From assembly GCF_025506355.1 (NCBI RefSeq), contig NZ_JANZYP010000029.1, positions 1 to 64,000 of the forward strand: DNA of 64,000 nucleotides, in the 5' to 3' direction. Source of the DNA: Sphaerisporangium corydalis (GTDB lineage Bacteria > Actinomycetota > Actinomycetes > Streptosporangiales > Streptosporangiaceae). How positions within the stretch are numbered: position 1 is the first letter of the stretch; the number at the start of each line of letters is the position of its first letter. This document shows, one piece after another, positions 48,072 to 56,106 of the stretch. The translations under genes were made by a program, and so were the position numbers. The notes under the pieces were generated by a model. The model saw only the letters and a program-made list of their open reading frames with translations, did not search any database and had not been told where the DNA came from.

Positions 48072-48105
48072 GTCCGGAATTGTACGAGTCATGGCGTTCC
48101 GGACA
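48071..48105. promoter_or_regulatory. Inverted repeat TGTCCGGAA-n17-TTCCGGACA
   Basis: Perfect 9-bp half-sites at 48071-48079 and 48097-48105 in the divergent region between the GlxA-type regulator and its neighbour, 68 bp before the latter's ATG. The spacing suits binding by an AraC-type dimer. Confidence 0.65.
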
Positions 48106-48172
48106 CTCACGGTCGGCTGCCCGCCGCCGTCAGGATGTCCGCAGTGGATCATTCGAGCACAGGGGAGAGCAC

Positions 48173-49204
48173 ATGGGATCGGGGCAGATGGTAGCGGTGT
48201 TCGGCGCGTACGGGCACACCGGGCGGTTCGTGGTGGCGGAGCTGCGGGAGCACGGGTTCGTCCCGATTCTCTCCGGCCGCGACGCCGGCAAGCTACAGGC
48301 GTTGGCGGCGTCGTGGCCCGGACTCGAGGCCCGGCCGGCGTCAGTCGGCGATCCGGTCTCGCTCGACCTCGCGCTGGCCGGGGCGGCAGCCGTGATCAAC
48401 TGTGCCGGGCCCTTCGCCACGACGGCCGCCCCCGTGATCGAGGCGGCACTGCGCGCCGGGATCGCGTACGTGGACGTGGCGGCCGAGATCGAGGCCAACG
48501 TCGACACGTTCGCGCACTTCACCGACCGCGCCCGCGCCGCGGGAGCGGTGATCGTCCCCGCGATGGCCTTCTATGGCGGCCTCGGCGACCTGCTGACCAC
48601 CGCGGCGATGGGCGACTGGACGGCAGCCGATGAGGCGCACATCGCGTACGGGCTGAGCGGTTGGCAGCCCACGGACGGGACGCGGGTCGCGGGAGCGGTC
48701 TCCCGGCAGCGGCGGGGCGGCGCACGCGTCGTGTACAGGAACGGGCGGCTGGACTATCGCCAGGACGACGCGACGACCCTCAAGTGGCCCTTCCCCGACC
48801 CGATGGGCCCCCGGGAGGTCATCGCGGAGTTCACGATGGCTGATGTCGTCACCGTTCCCAGCCACCTGTCCATCCCCGAAGTGCGCACCTACATGACGGT
48901 CGAGGCGGCCAGGGACCTGTCGGCCCCGGACACACCGACGCCGGTTTCGGTCGACGAGCGGGGGCGGTCCGCGCAGACCTTCCTCGTCGACGTCGTCGTG
49001 CGCTCCGGCGGCGGTGAACGGCGCGCCGTGGCGAGCGGCCGGGACATCTACGCCGTCACCGCGCCGCTCGCGGTGGAGGCGGTCCACCGCATCCTCACGG
49101 GACAGACCAGGACGGTCGGCGTCGCCTCCGCCGGCGAGATCTTCGACGCGCCAAGCTTTCTTCGCGCGCTGTCCTCGCACATCTCCTTGGAATTGCGTTT
49201 GTAG
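48173..49204 (+). CDS. Saccharopine dehydrogenase-like NAD(P)-binding protein
   Basis: 343 residues from the ATG at 48173 (AGGGGAG upstream). The Rossmann start is VAVFGAYGHTGRFVVAELR, followed by INCAGPFATTAAPVIEAALR and YVDVAAEIEAN, as in saccharopine-dehydrogenase-family/trans-acting enoyl reductase proteins. No lysine-pathway partner lies nearby, so it is an oxidoreductase of unknown substrate, probably induced by the divergent GlxA-type regulator. Confidence 0.85.
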   Translation: MGSGQMVAVFGAYGHTGRFVVAELREHGFVPILSGRDAGKLQALAASWPGLEARPASVGDPVSLDLALAGAAAVINCAGPFATTAAPVIEAALRAGIAYVDVAAEIEANVDTFAHFTDRARAAGAVIVPAMAFYGGLGDLLTTAAMGDWTAADEAHIAYGLSGWQPTDGTRVAGAVSRQRRGGARVVYRNGRLDYRQDDATTLKWPFPDPMGPREVIAEFTMADVVTVPSHLSIPEVRTYMTVEAARDLSAPDTPTPVSVDERGRSAQTFLVDVVVRSGGGERRAVASGRDIYAVTAPLAVEAVHRILTGQTRTVGVASAGEIFDAPSFLRALSSHISLELRL

Positions 49205-49440
49205 CAGGCGGGCAGCAGGTCGAGCCGCCTGTTCGTGTCGAGGGCAGCCGAATATGGCAAGCCCGCATAGTCACGGAAGTACCTGGCGGCTAGGACGTTC
49301 GTGGGCGGAGGGCCGGTCAGAGCCTACTTTGGGGCTGGGGCCACGTGCGGGAGCGGAGGGCCCAGACAGCGCGTTACATCCGATGCTTTTTCACCCGTCA
49401 GCCCGTCGGCTGACCACCTCAACGGCGGGGCCGTCGAGGA

Positions 49441-50052
49441 CTAGGAAGCTGTCACGATGCTGCGCGGCCCCGGGCGCAGAGACCTCTTGGTCTCGGTGAA
49501 AGTCAGCAAGCCGCGCTCGGCCAGGTGGTGGATGGCCGCATCGACCACGGGGCGGGACCACCCGAAGGTCGCCCCGACCTCTTGCCAGGTGGGGCCGACA
49601 TTGCGCCGGGCGACAAAGTTTGTGACGAACGCGACGACCTCGCCTGTCCGGCCAGCGAGATCGTCAGGCACCTGAGATCTCTGAGCCGAGACCTCCTGCT
49701 CGACGGCCTCCGGAGTGGGCAGCTCACCGCGGCTGACCAACGCCTGCCAGACCAGTACTTCCTGGCGGGTGACGTGGCCGATGCGCTGGACCCACGGCGC
49801 TAGCCGATCGATCTGGAGCAGGGTCACCGGCTGGCCCAGAATGTCCAGCCAAGCCATCGCCACGGCCGGACGCGGCAGCTTGATCATGCGCTGGTCGCGG
49901 CCCCGTCCAATCTGCACGACCTTGGCGGCCCACTGCACCAGCTTCGGCGTCGGGTTGGTCACCCCCGCGCAACGCAGCCAGTATCGGGCATGTCGCCGAC
50001 TCTCAGCGGGAGAGTTCGAGCGCCGCTGATCCTCCGGACGCAAGTTCATCAT
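49441..50052 (-). CDS. Hypothetical protein with C-terminal winged helix
   Basis: 203 residues from the tandem ATG at 50052. The N-terminal ~80 residues are Arg-rich (ESRRHARYWLRCAGVTNP). The C-terminal ~75 residues look like a winged helix: VTNFVARRNVGPTWQEVGAT, FGWSRPVVDAAIHHLAERGL, TFTETKRSLRPG. The family is not recognised. Its position at the right end of the proposed decayed element suggests a plasmid- or ICE-derived DNA-binding protein. Confidence 0.65.
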   Translation of the reverse strand: MMNLRPEDQRRSNSPAESRRHARYWLRCAGVTNPTPKLVQWAAKVVQIGRGRDQRMIKLPRPAVAMAWLDILGQPVTLLQIDRLAPWVQRIGHVTRQEVLVWQALVSRGELPTPEAVEQEVSAQRSQVPDDLAGRTGEVVAFVTNFVARRNVGPTWQEVGATFGWSRPVVDAAIHHLAERGLLTFTETKRSLRPGPRSIVTAS

Positions 50053-50239
50053 GAGCCTCACACCTATCGAACCGGGGGTGCTCCCACACACGGACACGCC
50101 GTCCATGGCCGCTCATCAGGGGACTGTGACATGGGCTTTCCACATGTTCGATAACGAGGGGAGCTCGGGCCGAGCCCAGTCGACTTGGCCTACGTGACAG
50201 AAGAGATCATCTTCCTCTGACCTGCTGGAAGGGCCCTAA

Positions 50240-50260
50240 ACCGCCCGCGCAGCTCGTACT
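50240..50260. repeat. 21-bp direct repeat, right copy (candidate attR)
   Basis: Exact match to 43353-43373. It lies 188 bp past the start of the winged-helix gene and just left of the inverted repeat E. Confidence 0.6.
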
Positions 50261-50288
50261 CTCGGCCGCTGCTGTGCTCGTCCAACTG

Positions 50289-50400
50289 GGCGCCGAGGCG
50301 GCGGGACGGGGGTACGGCGATTCCGGCGCCTCATACGGCGCCGAGCCCAGTGGAAAAGGTCCTCGCCTTCGGCTCGGGCGTTTTTCCGGGCCTAGCGGCC
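50289..50400 (+). repeat. Intergenic repeat copy E (subfamily II), left inverted repeat
   Basis: 112 bp nearly identical to the reverse complement of 52003-52115. It starts GGCGCCGAGGCGGCGGGAC and ends with the shared core GTCCTCGCCTTCGGCTCGGG (from 50359) and CCTAGCGGCC. Similarity to copy G continues weakly to about 50428. The 50429-50571 stretch holds nothing recognisable. Confidence 0.88.
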
Positions 50401-50571
50401 TTGCTTGGCCCCGCGCACACGTTCGCCGGGTTCGACGGGTTGACCGCGGGGCGCCAATTTCGCCATACCTCGTTCTACCGAGCCGGCGCCATTAGACGGA
50501 CGTGTTGTGGGTTGGGAGGGGTCCGGTCCGGCGGGAAAACAGGGATTGGTTACCTGATTCACGAACGCTGC

Positions 50572-50928
50572 TTAGCGCTGGACATGAGAAACTTTCTCCA
50601 TATTGCCGAGTATGTGCTCCCGTCCCCATGCGCCGAGCGGCGCCAGCGCCTCGTTGAGCATGACGCCAAGCGAAGTCAACGAGTATTCGACGCGGGGAGG
50701 CACCTCGTCGTACACCTCGCGGTGCACGATGCCATCCGCCTCCAGTTCACGCAAATGAGAGGCGAGCACCTTCTCGGTCACTCCCGGCAACAGCCTGCGC
50801 AACTCGCCAAAGCGACACGCCCGTTCGTTGAGTGCCCAGAGGATCAACACCTTCCACTTGCCGGCGATCACGTCCATCGCCGCGTCGATCCCGCACTCGT
50901 AAGCCCCCGGCCTCCGCCCAATCGCCAT
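50572..50928 (-). CDS. HxlR-family regulator
   Basis: 118 residues. HxlR landmarks: CGIDAAMDVIAGKWKVLILW, RFGELRRLLPGVTEKVLASH, LRELEADGIVHREVYDEVPP and VEYSLTSLG. Cys12 in the first motif is the conserved redox/aldehyde-sensing cysteine of many HxlR proteins. It is divergent from the imine-reductase-like gene with a perfect palindrome between. Confidence 0.92.
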   Translation of the reverse strand: MAIGRRPGAYECGIDAAMDVIAGKWKVLILWALNERACRFGELRRLLPGVTEKVLASHLRELEADGIVHREVYDEVPPRVEYSLTSLGVMLNEALAPLGAWGREHILGNMEKVSHVQR

Positions 50929-50979
50929 GACCCCACCCCTCCTGCCTGCTCGCTCACCCCAAGGTAACCACGCACCTCA

Positions 50980-50991
50980 AAGTGCTCACTT
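50980..50991. promoter_or_regulatory. Palindrome AAGTG-CT-CACTT, HxlR operator candidate
   Basis: A perfect 5-2-5 inverted repeat 51 bp from the HxlR start and 34 bp from the reductase start. Confidence 0.6.
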
Positions 50992-51025
50992 GATCGATCC
51001 GGGGCTTGCGACGAGTCTGACCAGC

Positions 51026-51907
51026 ATGAATGACACCACCTTTGAGAAGTCCCGGCTCACTCTCCTCGGGCTCGGGGCCATGGGTACCGTGCTCGCCCGT
51101 GCGTGGCTCGCCGCCGGCCATCCGCTGACCGTTTGGAACCGTACCTCCACCCGGGCCGAACCGCTCGCCGCCGAGGGCGCGACGGTCGCCGGAACGGCCG
51201 CTGAGGCGGTGGCCGCGAGCGATCTCGTGGTCACCTGCCTGCTCGACGATATCTCGGTCGGCGAGGCTCTGTCCGACGTGGATCTGACGGGCAAGGACCT
51301 GGTCAACCTGACCACCGGCACTCCCGCCCAGGCCCGCGCCCGCGCCGCGTGGGCCGAGAAGCGTGGCGCCCGCTTCCTGGACGGTGGGATCATGGCGGTC
51401 CCGCCGATGATCGGCGCGCCGGGATCCGGCGGCTACGTCTTCTACAGCGGATCTCGCGCCCTTTTCGATGCCCGCCAGGGTGCGCTGGCCATCCCGGCCG
51501 GCGCCATGTACGTCGGTGAGGATCCCGGCTTCGCCGCCCTCCACGACGTGGCATTGCTGAGTGCGATGACCGGAATGTTCGCCGGGGTCTCGCACGCTTT
51601 CGCGCTGATCCGCAAGGAGGAAATCGCGCCGAAAGACTTCGCCCCTTTGCTCGTCGATTGGCTCACCGCCATGGCCCCCTACGTGTACGGGGTCGCGGGC
51701 CATCTGGAGAGCGGCGACTACACCAAGGGTGTGGTTTCCAACCTCGCCATGATGGTCGAGGGCAATTCGACGCTGCTGCGCACGGCCGAGGAGCAGGGGG
51801 TCAGTTCCGAGCTACTGACCCCATTCATGGCCCTGATGGAGCGCCGCCTCGCTGCCGGCCACAGTAACGAGGGCACCACAGGCGTAATCGACCTGCTCAC
51901 TCACTGA
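51026..51907 (+). CDS. Imine reductase / reductive aminase-like NADPH oxidoreductase
   Basis: 293 residues, the normal length. The N-terminal Rossmann domain has LLGLGAMGTVLARAWLAAGH and VWNRTSTRAEPL (Arg/Thr favour NADPH). The conserved LDGGIMAVPPMIGAPGSGGY loop and an all-helical C-terminal dimer domain follow, as in imine reductases of the 6-phosphogluconate-dehydrogenase superfamily. The physiological substrate is unknown. It is controlled, most likely, by the divergent HxlR protein. Confidence 0.88.
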   Translation: MNDTTFEKSRLTLLGLGAMGTVLARAWLAAGHPLTVWNRTSTRAEPLAAEGATVAGTAAEAVAASDLVVTCLLDDISVGEALSDVDLTGKDLVNLTTGTPAQARARAAWAEKRGARFLDGGIMAVPPMIGAPGSGGYVFYSGSRALFDARQGALAIPAGAMYVGEDPGFAALHDVALLSAMTGMFAGVSHAFALIRKEEIAPKDFAPLLVDWLTAMAPYVYGVAGHLESGDYTKGVVSNLAMMVEGNSTLLRTAEEQGVSSELLTPFMALMERRLAAGHSNEGTTGVIDLLTH

Positions 51908-52002
51908 GGTGTGTGCCGGGTTTTTCACCTCCCCGTGATGGATGTCCACGGGACAGCCTCTAGTGGGAATAGTGGGGTCGGTTTGGTGTCAAGGGTCGGC
52001 AG

Positions 52003-52115
52003 GGCCGCTAGGCCAGGGAATACTGCCCGAGCCGGAGGCGAGGACCTTCTCCGCCGGGCTCGGCGCCGTATGAGGCGCCGGATTCGCGGTACCCCCGTCC
52101 CGCCGCCTCGGCGCC
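52003..52115 (-). repeat. Intergenic repeat copy F (chimeric), right inverted repeat
   Basis: Reverse complement of copy E over ~112 bp with a handful of substitutions. Its core is followed by CAGTATTCCC as in subfamily I and then by GGCCTAGCGGCC as in subfamily II, so it links the two groups. It lies downstream of the TetR gene in the same orientation. Confidence 0.88.
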
Positions 52116-52170
52116 CCGATTGGGTGGTGCGACGGGCGGGGGCAGTGGGCGGTGGGGGTGGGTTAGCTGG

Positions 52171-52827
52171 TCAGGAGGATGGGGTGGTGGTCGGGTCGGG
52201 GGTGAGGAGGGATGTCAGAAGGCGTTGGGCGGCTTGGTTCATGGCTTGGTGGGTGGCTTCGGGGTCGGGGGAGCCGGCGATGGCGAGGCCGGCCTGGACC
52301 AGGGCGCCGTACAGCAGTTCCGCCAGGGGTTCCACGGGCTGGTCGGCCAGTACGCCCGCGTCCACGGCGCTCCGCAGCCCGATGACAAGCAGTCCGCGGG
52401 CGCATCTCGGGTCGTCGGAGCGCCGCCATCGCTCCCACCCGAGTACCGAGGGACCTTCGAGCAGGAGGATGCGCTGGATCCGGGGATCCACGCAGGTGTC
52501 GAGGAAGGCGGCCATCCCGGCTCGCAGCCGGTCCGCCGGGCCGGCCGCCTTCTCCGCCGCCACGCTGATCAGCTCGGCGATCTCCAGCTCGATGGACTCG
52601 AACGTGGCACGGAACAGCTCGTCCTTGTCGGCGAAGTGGTGGTAGAGCGCGCCGCGGGTGACCTCGGCGCGCTTGACGATCTCCGCCGTGGAGGTGGCGG
52701 CGTAACCCTTCTCGGCGAACAGCTCGGTGGCGGCCCGTATGAGCGCGAAGCGGGTCGCCGCCCCCTGCTCGACCTTGAGGTTGCGGGTGGCCGTCACCTG
52801 CGCCATCTTGAGATTTCTGCCCGCCAT
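52171..52827 (-). CDS. TetR/AcrR-family regulator
   Basis: 218 residues from the ATG at 52827. HTH at about 28-72: RFALIRAATELFAEKGYAAT, STAEIVKRAEVTRGALYHHF, ADKDELF. The C-terminal domain resembles TetR_C_33 types (LDTCVDPRIQRILLLEGPSV). It is 19 bp downstream of the mycothiol-dependent enzyme gene on the same strand and may regulate it through the repeats at 53582-53609. Confidence 0.9.
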   Translation of the reverse strand: MAGRNLKMAQVTATRNLKVEQGAATRFALIRAATELFAEKGYAATSTAEIVKRAEVTRGALYHHFADKDELFRATFESIELEIAELISVAAEKAAGPADRLRAGMAAFLDTCVDPRIQRILLLEGPSVLGWERWRRSDDPRCARGLLVIGLRSAVDAGVLADQPVEPLAELLYGALVQAGLAIAGSPDPEATHQAMNQAAQRLLTSLLTPDPTTTPSS

Positions 52828-52846
52828 GCCCACATCGTAGGTCCCG

Positions 52847-53566
52847 TCAGCCTCGGTAGATGTTGACCTCCTCGGTGAGGCCGAGGGCGGCGGGGTCGGT
52901 CCGGCCGGTGGCGACGAGGAGGAAGCCGAGGGCGTCCAGGCGGACCGGCGTGCTCGCCGCGCCGTCGTCGCCGAACAGCAGTTCCTCGGTCCCTGACCCG
53001 CCGTCCAGGCCGTCGACCAGGATGCGCGCGGGGCCGTACCCGTCGCGGCGGAGCCGGTCGGCGGTGTTGGCCACGCTGGCGACCAGGCCGGCGCCCCGCT
53101 CGGAGGGCAGGCCGAGTGCCGACCGGATGTCGTCGACGTGGATGTAGAGGTCGTGCCAGATGCCGAGGGCGCCCTGCTCGATGGTGAGGCCGGGGTTCGC
53201 GCTCGGGAGCTGCCAGGACGGCTCGTCGAGCGTGCTCAGGGTCTGGATGAGGACGCCGGCCGGGGCCCGCATGAGGTCCGCCATCTCGCCGGGGGTACGG
53301 TCGCGCAGGCTGGCGGCCTGCTCGTCGGCGGTGCGCGTGCCGAAGGTGCCGGCGATGACGTCCGCGACCAGCCCGGTGATGTGGCCGGCGACGTCGCGCA
53401 CCTGCCAGCCCTCGCAGCGGGTGGGCTCCCGCCACTGGTCGGCGGTGAGCCCGTCAAGGAGGGTGGCCGCGCCCTTGTAGGTCGCCTCCAGGCCGTGGAC
53501 GAGCTCTCGGCCCTGGGGCCGCTTCATCGGGGTCCCGGTCTCCGGGACGTCAGGTGAGGAGGTCAT
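52847..53566 (-). CDS. Maleylpyruvate isomerase-family mycothiol-dependent enzyme (DinB-like)
   Basis: 239 residues from the ATG at 53566 (two further in-frame ATGs lie upstream). MDMPI N-terminal domain: LLDGLTADQWREPTRCEGWQ, VRDVAGHITGLVADVIAG, and GIWHDLYIHVDDIRSALGLP give the three His of the metal site (H in GHITG, H in WHDL, H in YIHVDD). These enzymes use mycothiol as cofactor or as thiol acceptor in detoxification. Operon with a TetR gene. Confidence 0.88.
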   Translation of the reverse strand: MTSSPDVPETGTPMKRPQGRELVHGLEATYKGAATLLDGLTADQWREPTRCEGWQVRDVAGHITGLVADVIAGTFGTRTADEQAASLRDRTPGEMADLMRAPAGVLIQTLSTLDEPSWQLPSANPGLTIEQGALGIWHDLYIHVDDIRSALGLPSERGAGLVASVANTADRLRRDGYGPARILVDGLDGGSGTEELLFGDDGAASTPVRLDALGFLLVATGRTDPAALGLTEEVNIYRG

Positions 53567-53581
53567 GACGAGGATCATACA

Positions 53582-53609
53582 TACATACTGCATGTACGTA
53601 CATACTGCA
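53582..53609. promoter_or_regulatory. Operator: two TACATACTGCA repeats with central ATGTACGTACAT
   Basis: TACATACTGCA at 53582-53592 and 53599-53609 (17-bp period) overlap the perfect 12-bp palindrome at 53592-53603. It lies 16 bp upstream of the mycothiol-enzyme start, where the TetR protein of the operon would be expected to bind. Confidence 0.65.
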
Positions 53610-53629
53610 CGGACGTTCCCCGGAGAATG

Positions 53630-53700
53630 GTCCTCGCCTTCGGCTCGGGCGTTTTTTCCGGGCCTGGCGGCGTGCTTTGGCGTCGTGCACGCGTTTGCCG
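53630..53700 (+). repeat. Dispersed intergenic repeat, copy G (subfamily II)
   Basis: Core GTCCTCGCCTTCGGCTCGGG, then CGTTTTTTCCGGGCCTGGCG and a tail similar to the right flank of copy E. It lies 20 bp beyond the TetR operator region. Confidence 0.82.
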
Positions 53701-53888
53701 CAATCGCCGCCGTACGGGCGCCGTCTTTGCCGTACCCCGGTCCTCGTCGTTCAGAGGCGCCCGAGCGAGGCTACGGTCAGAGGTTACGGTCAAAGGGGCG
53801 TGGTCTCGGCTATCAGCGGGGACAGGTATGAGTGCGATCGGCGATACGGGAGCATCGCCCGGGAGCTCGAACGTCAGGGGAAGATCCG

Positions 53889-54626
53889 GTGCGTCGACGG
53901 AATTTGCTGGCGAACCTGGCGGTCACCGCCGCCGCTGCCGCGAGTTCCCCAATTCTTGGGGGCACCGCGCAGGCAAACGAGGCCCTGCTCGGCGAGGTAC
54001 TCGTCGCCGGGCTGCGTGACGCGATGCTCGGCCTCGGCGGCCCGGTCGGTGACCCACCGCCCGAGCAGCTACCTGCGGAACTCTCGCGGGCGCTCGCCGA
54101 CTTCCATGCTTGCCGTTACGGCAGCCTCGCCGTACGCCTACCCCGGCTGATCCGCGCCGGGCACGCGCTCGGCAACAGCGAAATGGATCACGCGCTCCTT
54201 TCACAAAGCTACGTTCTGGCAACCCGAATGGACGAGGCCGCGGCGATCGCCGTCGGACTCGGCGGGACCATGCTGCGCGACCATGGCGGGGGTTTCAGCC
54301 CGATCACTGTGCAACTGCATCTCATCTCGGCCGAGAACTCTGCCGGGGATCCGGCCGCCGCCCTTGGCGCCGCCCGGGTGATCGCACCGCAGAAACTTCC
54401 CAGCGTGGAGCGCCGATCTCGTTATTACACCGACGTCGCCGCGGCCTTCGCCCAGTTGGGGCGCCGGGACGAATGTGTTCGTGCGCTTCTGACCGCCGAG
54501 CATCATGCCCCTGAGGAGACGCATGCACGCCCGGCGGTGAAGTCCCTCATCTCTGGTCTGCTGGTGTCTGGACGCACGGCGCCGGAACTGCGCGGTCTCG
54601 CCGCTCGCAGCGGTGTCCTCACGTGA
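53889..54626 (+). CDS. Regulator-like TPR protein lacking a helix-turn-helix
   Basis: 245 residues from the GTG at 53889 with AGGGGAAG upstream. It begins RRRNLLANLAVTAAAAASSP, the segment that normally joins the HTH to the TPR-like tail in actinobacterial XRE regulators. It then has LADFHACRYGSLAVRLPRLI and TPR-like helices (YVLATRMDEAAAIAVGLGG, AAFAQLGRRDECVRALLTAE). No HTH precedes it; upstream is repeat G. Either the N-terminus was lost or this is a dedicated stand-alone form; the RBS favours expression as is. Confidence 0.68.
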   Translation: MRRRNLLANLAVTAAAAASSPILGGTAQANEALLGEVLVAGLRDAMLGLGGPVGDPPPEQLPAELSRALADFHACRYGSLAVRLPRLIRAGHALGNSEMDHALLSQSYVLATRMDEAAAIAVGLGGTMLRDHGGGFSPITVQLHLISAENSAGDPAAALGAARVIAPQKLPSVERRSRYYTDVAAAFAQLGRRDECVRALLTAEHHAPEETHARPAVKSLISGLLVSGRTAPELRGLAARSGVLT

Positions 54627-54717
54627 CACCAAGCCGGTCCATGCGGACCGGGTCGAGGGAGACGCGGAACCGTCCCCCTGGTGCCTCGGGGTAGGGGGAC
54701 GGGCGTGCGTGTGGTGG

Positions 54718-55920
54718 TCAGACTTCTACGGGGAGGGTTTTGATGCCGTTGATGAAGTTCGAGCGGAGGCGCTTGGCCTCGCCGGACTGGCGCAGGTTGG
54801 GCAGGCGCTCGGCGACGACCTCGAAGAGGACGCGGAGTTCCAGCTTGGCGAGGTGGTTGCCCAGGCAGAAGTGGGCGCCGCCGCCGCCGAAGCCGATGTG
54901 CGGGTTGGGGTCGCGGGCGATGTCGAAGTCCGACGGCGTGGCGAACACGTCCTCGTCGCGGTTGGCCGAGGAGTAGAAGACGACGATCTTGTCGCCCTCC
55001 TTGACCTGCTTGTCCCGGATGGTGGTGTCACGGGTCGCCGTGCGGCGGAACAGGTTGACCGGCGAGACCCACCGGACGATCTCGTCGGAGGCCGTCCGCG
55101 CGAGCGAGGGGTCGCGGACGAGGCGATCCCACTGCGCGGGGTTCTCGAACAGGGAGAGCATGCCGCCGGAGGCCGCGTTGCGGGTCGTCTCGTTGCCCGC
55201 CACCACAAGGAGCAGGATGAACAGGTCGAACTCGTCCTCGCTGAGCGACTCGCCGTTGTCCGCGGTCTGCAGGAGCTTGGTGACGATGTCGTCGCGCGGC
55301 TGCTCGCGGCGCTCGGCGGCGAGCTGGTTGGCGTACGCGTAGACCTGCGCGGCGGCGTTCGCGGCCTCGTCGGGGGCGCCGGCGTAGTCGGGGTCCTCGG
55401 CGCCGATCATCCGGTTCGACCACTCGAAGATCTTGTCGCGGTCCTCGACGGGCGCGCCGAGGAGCTCGCAGATGACGTAGAGGGGCAGGGGCGCCGCCAC
55501 GTCGGTGACGAAGTCGATCGAGCCCTTGGTCGCGGCCTCGTCGACGAGCTGGTGGCAGATGTCGCGGATGTGCGCTTCCAGCATGCCGATCTGGCGCGGC
55601 GTGAAGCCCCGGTTGACCAGGGACCGCCTGCGGGTGTGGTCCGGGGGGTCCTGGTTGAGCATCATCATCCGCTGGAGCTCGCGCTGCTCCTCGGGCACCT
55701 CGTTGAACAGCGCCAGCTTCTTGCTGGAGGAGAACAGCTCGGAGTGGCGCGAAACGTGCACGACGTCCTCGTGCTTGGTGACCGCCCAGAACCCCGGCCA
55801 GTCGCGCTCCGGGTCGCCCTCGTGCCAGAACACGGGATCGTTCGCCCGCAGCCATCGCAGTTGCTCGTGCGGAACGCCGTCCCGCGCGTAGTGATCCTGG
55901 TCGACGAGGTTGATGTGCAT
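54718..55920 (-). CDS. Cytochrome P450, CYP125/CYP142/CYP124-like
   Basis: 400 residues from the ATG at 55920 (AGGTGG upstream; another in-frame ATG at 55944). I-helix LVVAGNETTRN, K-helix Glu-x-x-Arg in SDEIVRWVSP, and heme loop GFGGGGAHFCLGNHLAKLEL with the Cys ligand. The N-terminus INLVDQDHYARDGVPHEQ and the end SNFINGIKTLPVEV resemble actinobacterial sterol/methyl-branched-lipid omega-hydroxylases. A KstR-like box 47 bp upstream supports a steroid or lipid role. The ferredoxin at 27.7 kb could be a partner. Confidence 0.92.
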   Translation of the reverse strand: MHINLVDQDHYARDGVPHEQLRWLRANDPVFWHEGDPERDWPGFWAVTKHEDVVHVSRHSELFSSSKKLALFNEVPEEQRELQRMMMLNQDPPDHTRRRSLVNRGFTPRQIGMLEAHIRDICHQLVDEAATKGSIDFVTDVAAPLPLYVICELLGAPVEDRDKIFEWSNRMIGAEDPDYAGAPDEAANAAAQVYAYANQLAAERREQPRDDIVTKLLQTADNGESLSEDEFDLFILLLVVAGNETTRNAASGGMLSLFENPAQWDRLVRDPSLARTASDEIVRWVSPVNLFRRTATRDTTIRDKQVKEGDKIVVFYSSANRDEDVFATPSDFDIARDPNPHIGFGGGGAHFCLGNHLAKLELRVLFEVVAERLPNLRQSGEAKRLRSNFINGIKTLPVEV

Positions 55921-55966
55921 ATGACCACCTGAGGGCTTGATCAAGCGCGCTGGCCGAACTTGTTTC

Positions 55967-55980
55967 TGAAACGTGTTCTA
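55967..55980. promoter_or_regulatory. KstR-like box TGAAACGTGTTCTA
   Basis: Fits TnnAACnnGTTnnA; 47 bp upstream of the P450 start. Confidence 0.65.
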
Positions 55981-56106
55981 TTACGGGTGTGCGGACACGT
56001 CAAGGCGAGCCTACGGTGCTGAGTGACCCACGGGCGCGCCGCACAGCGTAGGGTATCCGTCCCGTTACGGAGTAGCGTGCGGCGCATTGTACGGGTGATC
56101 GATAAC

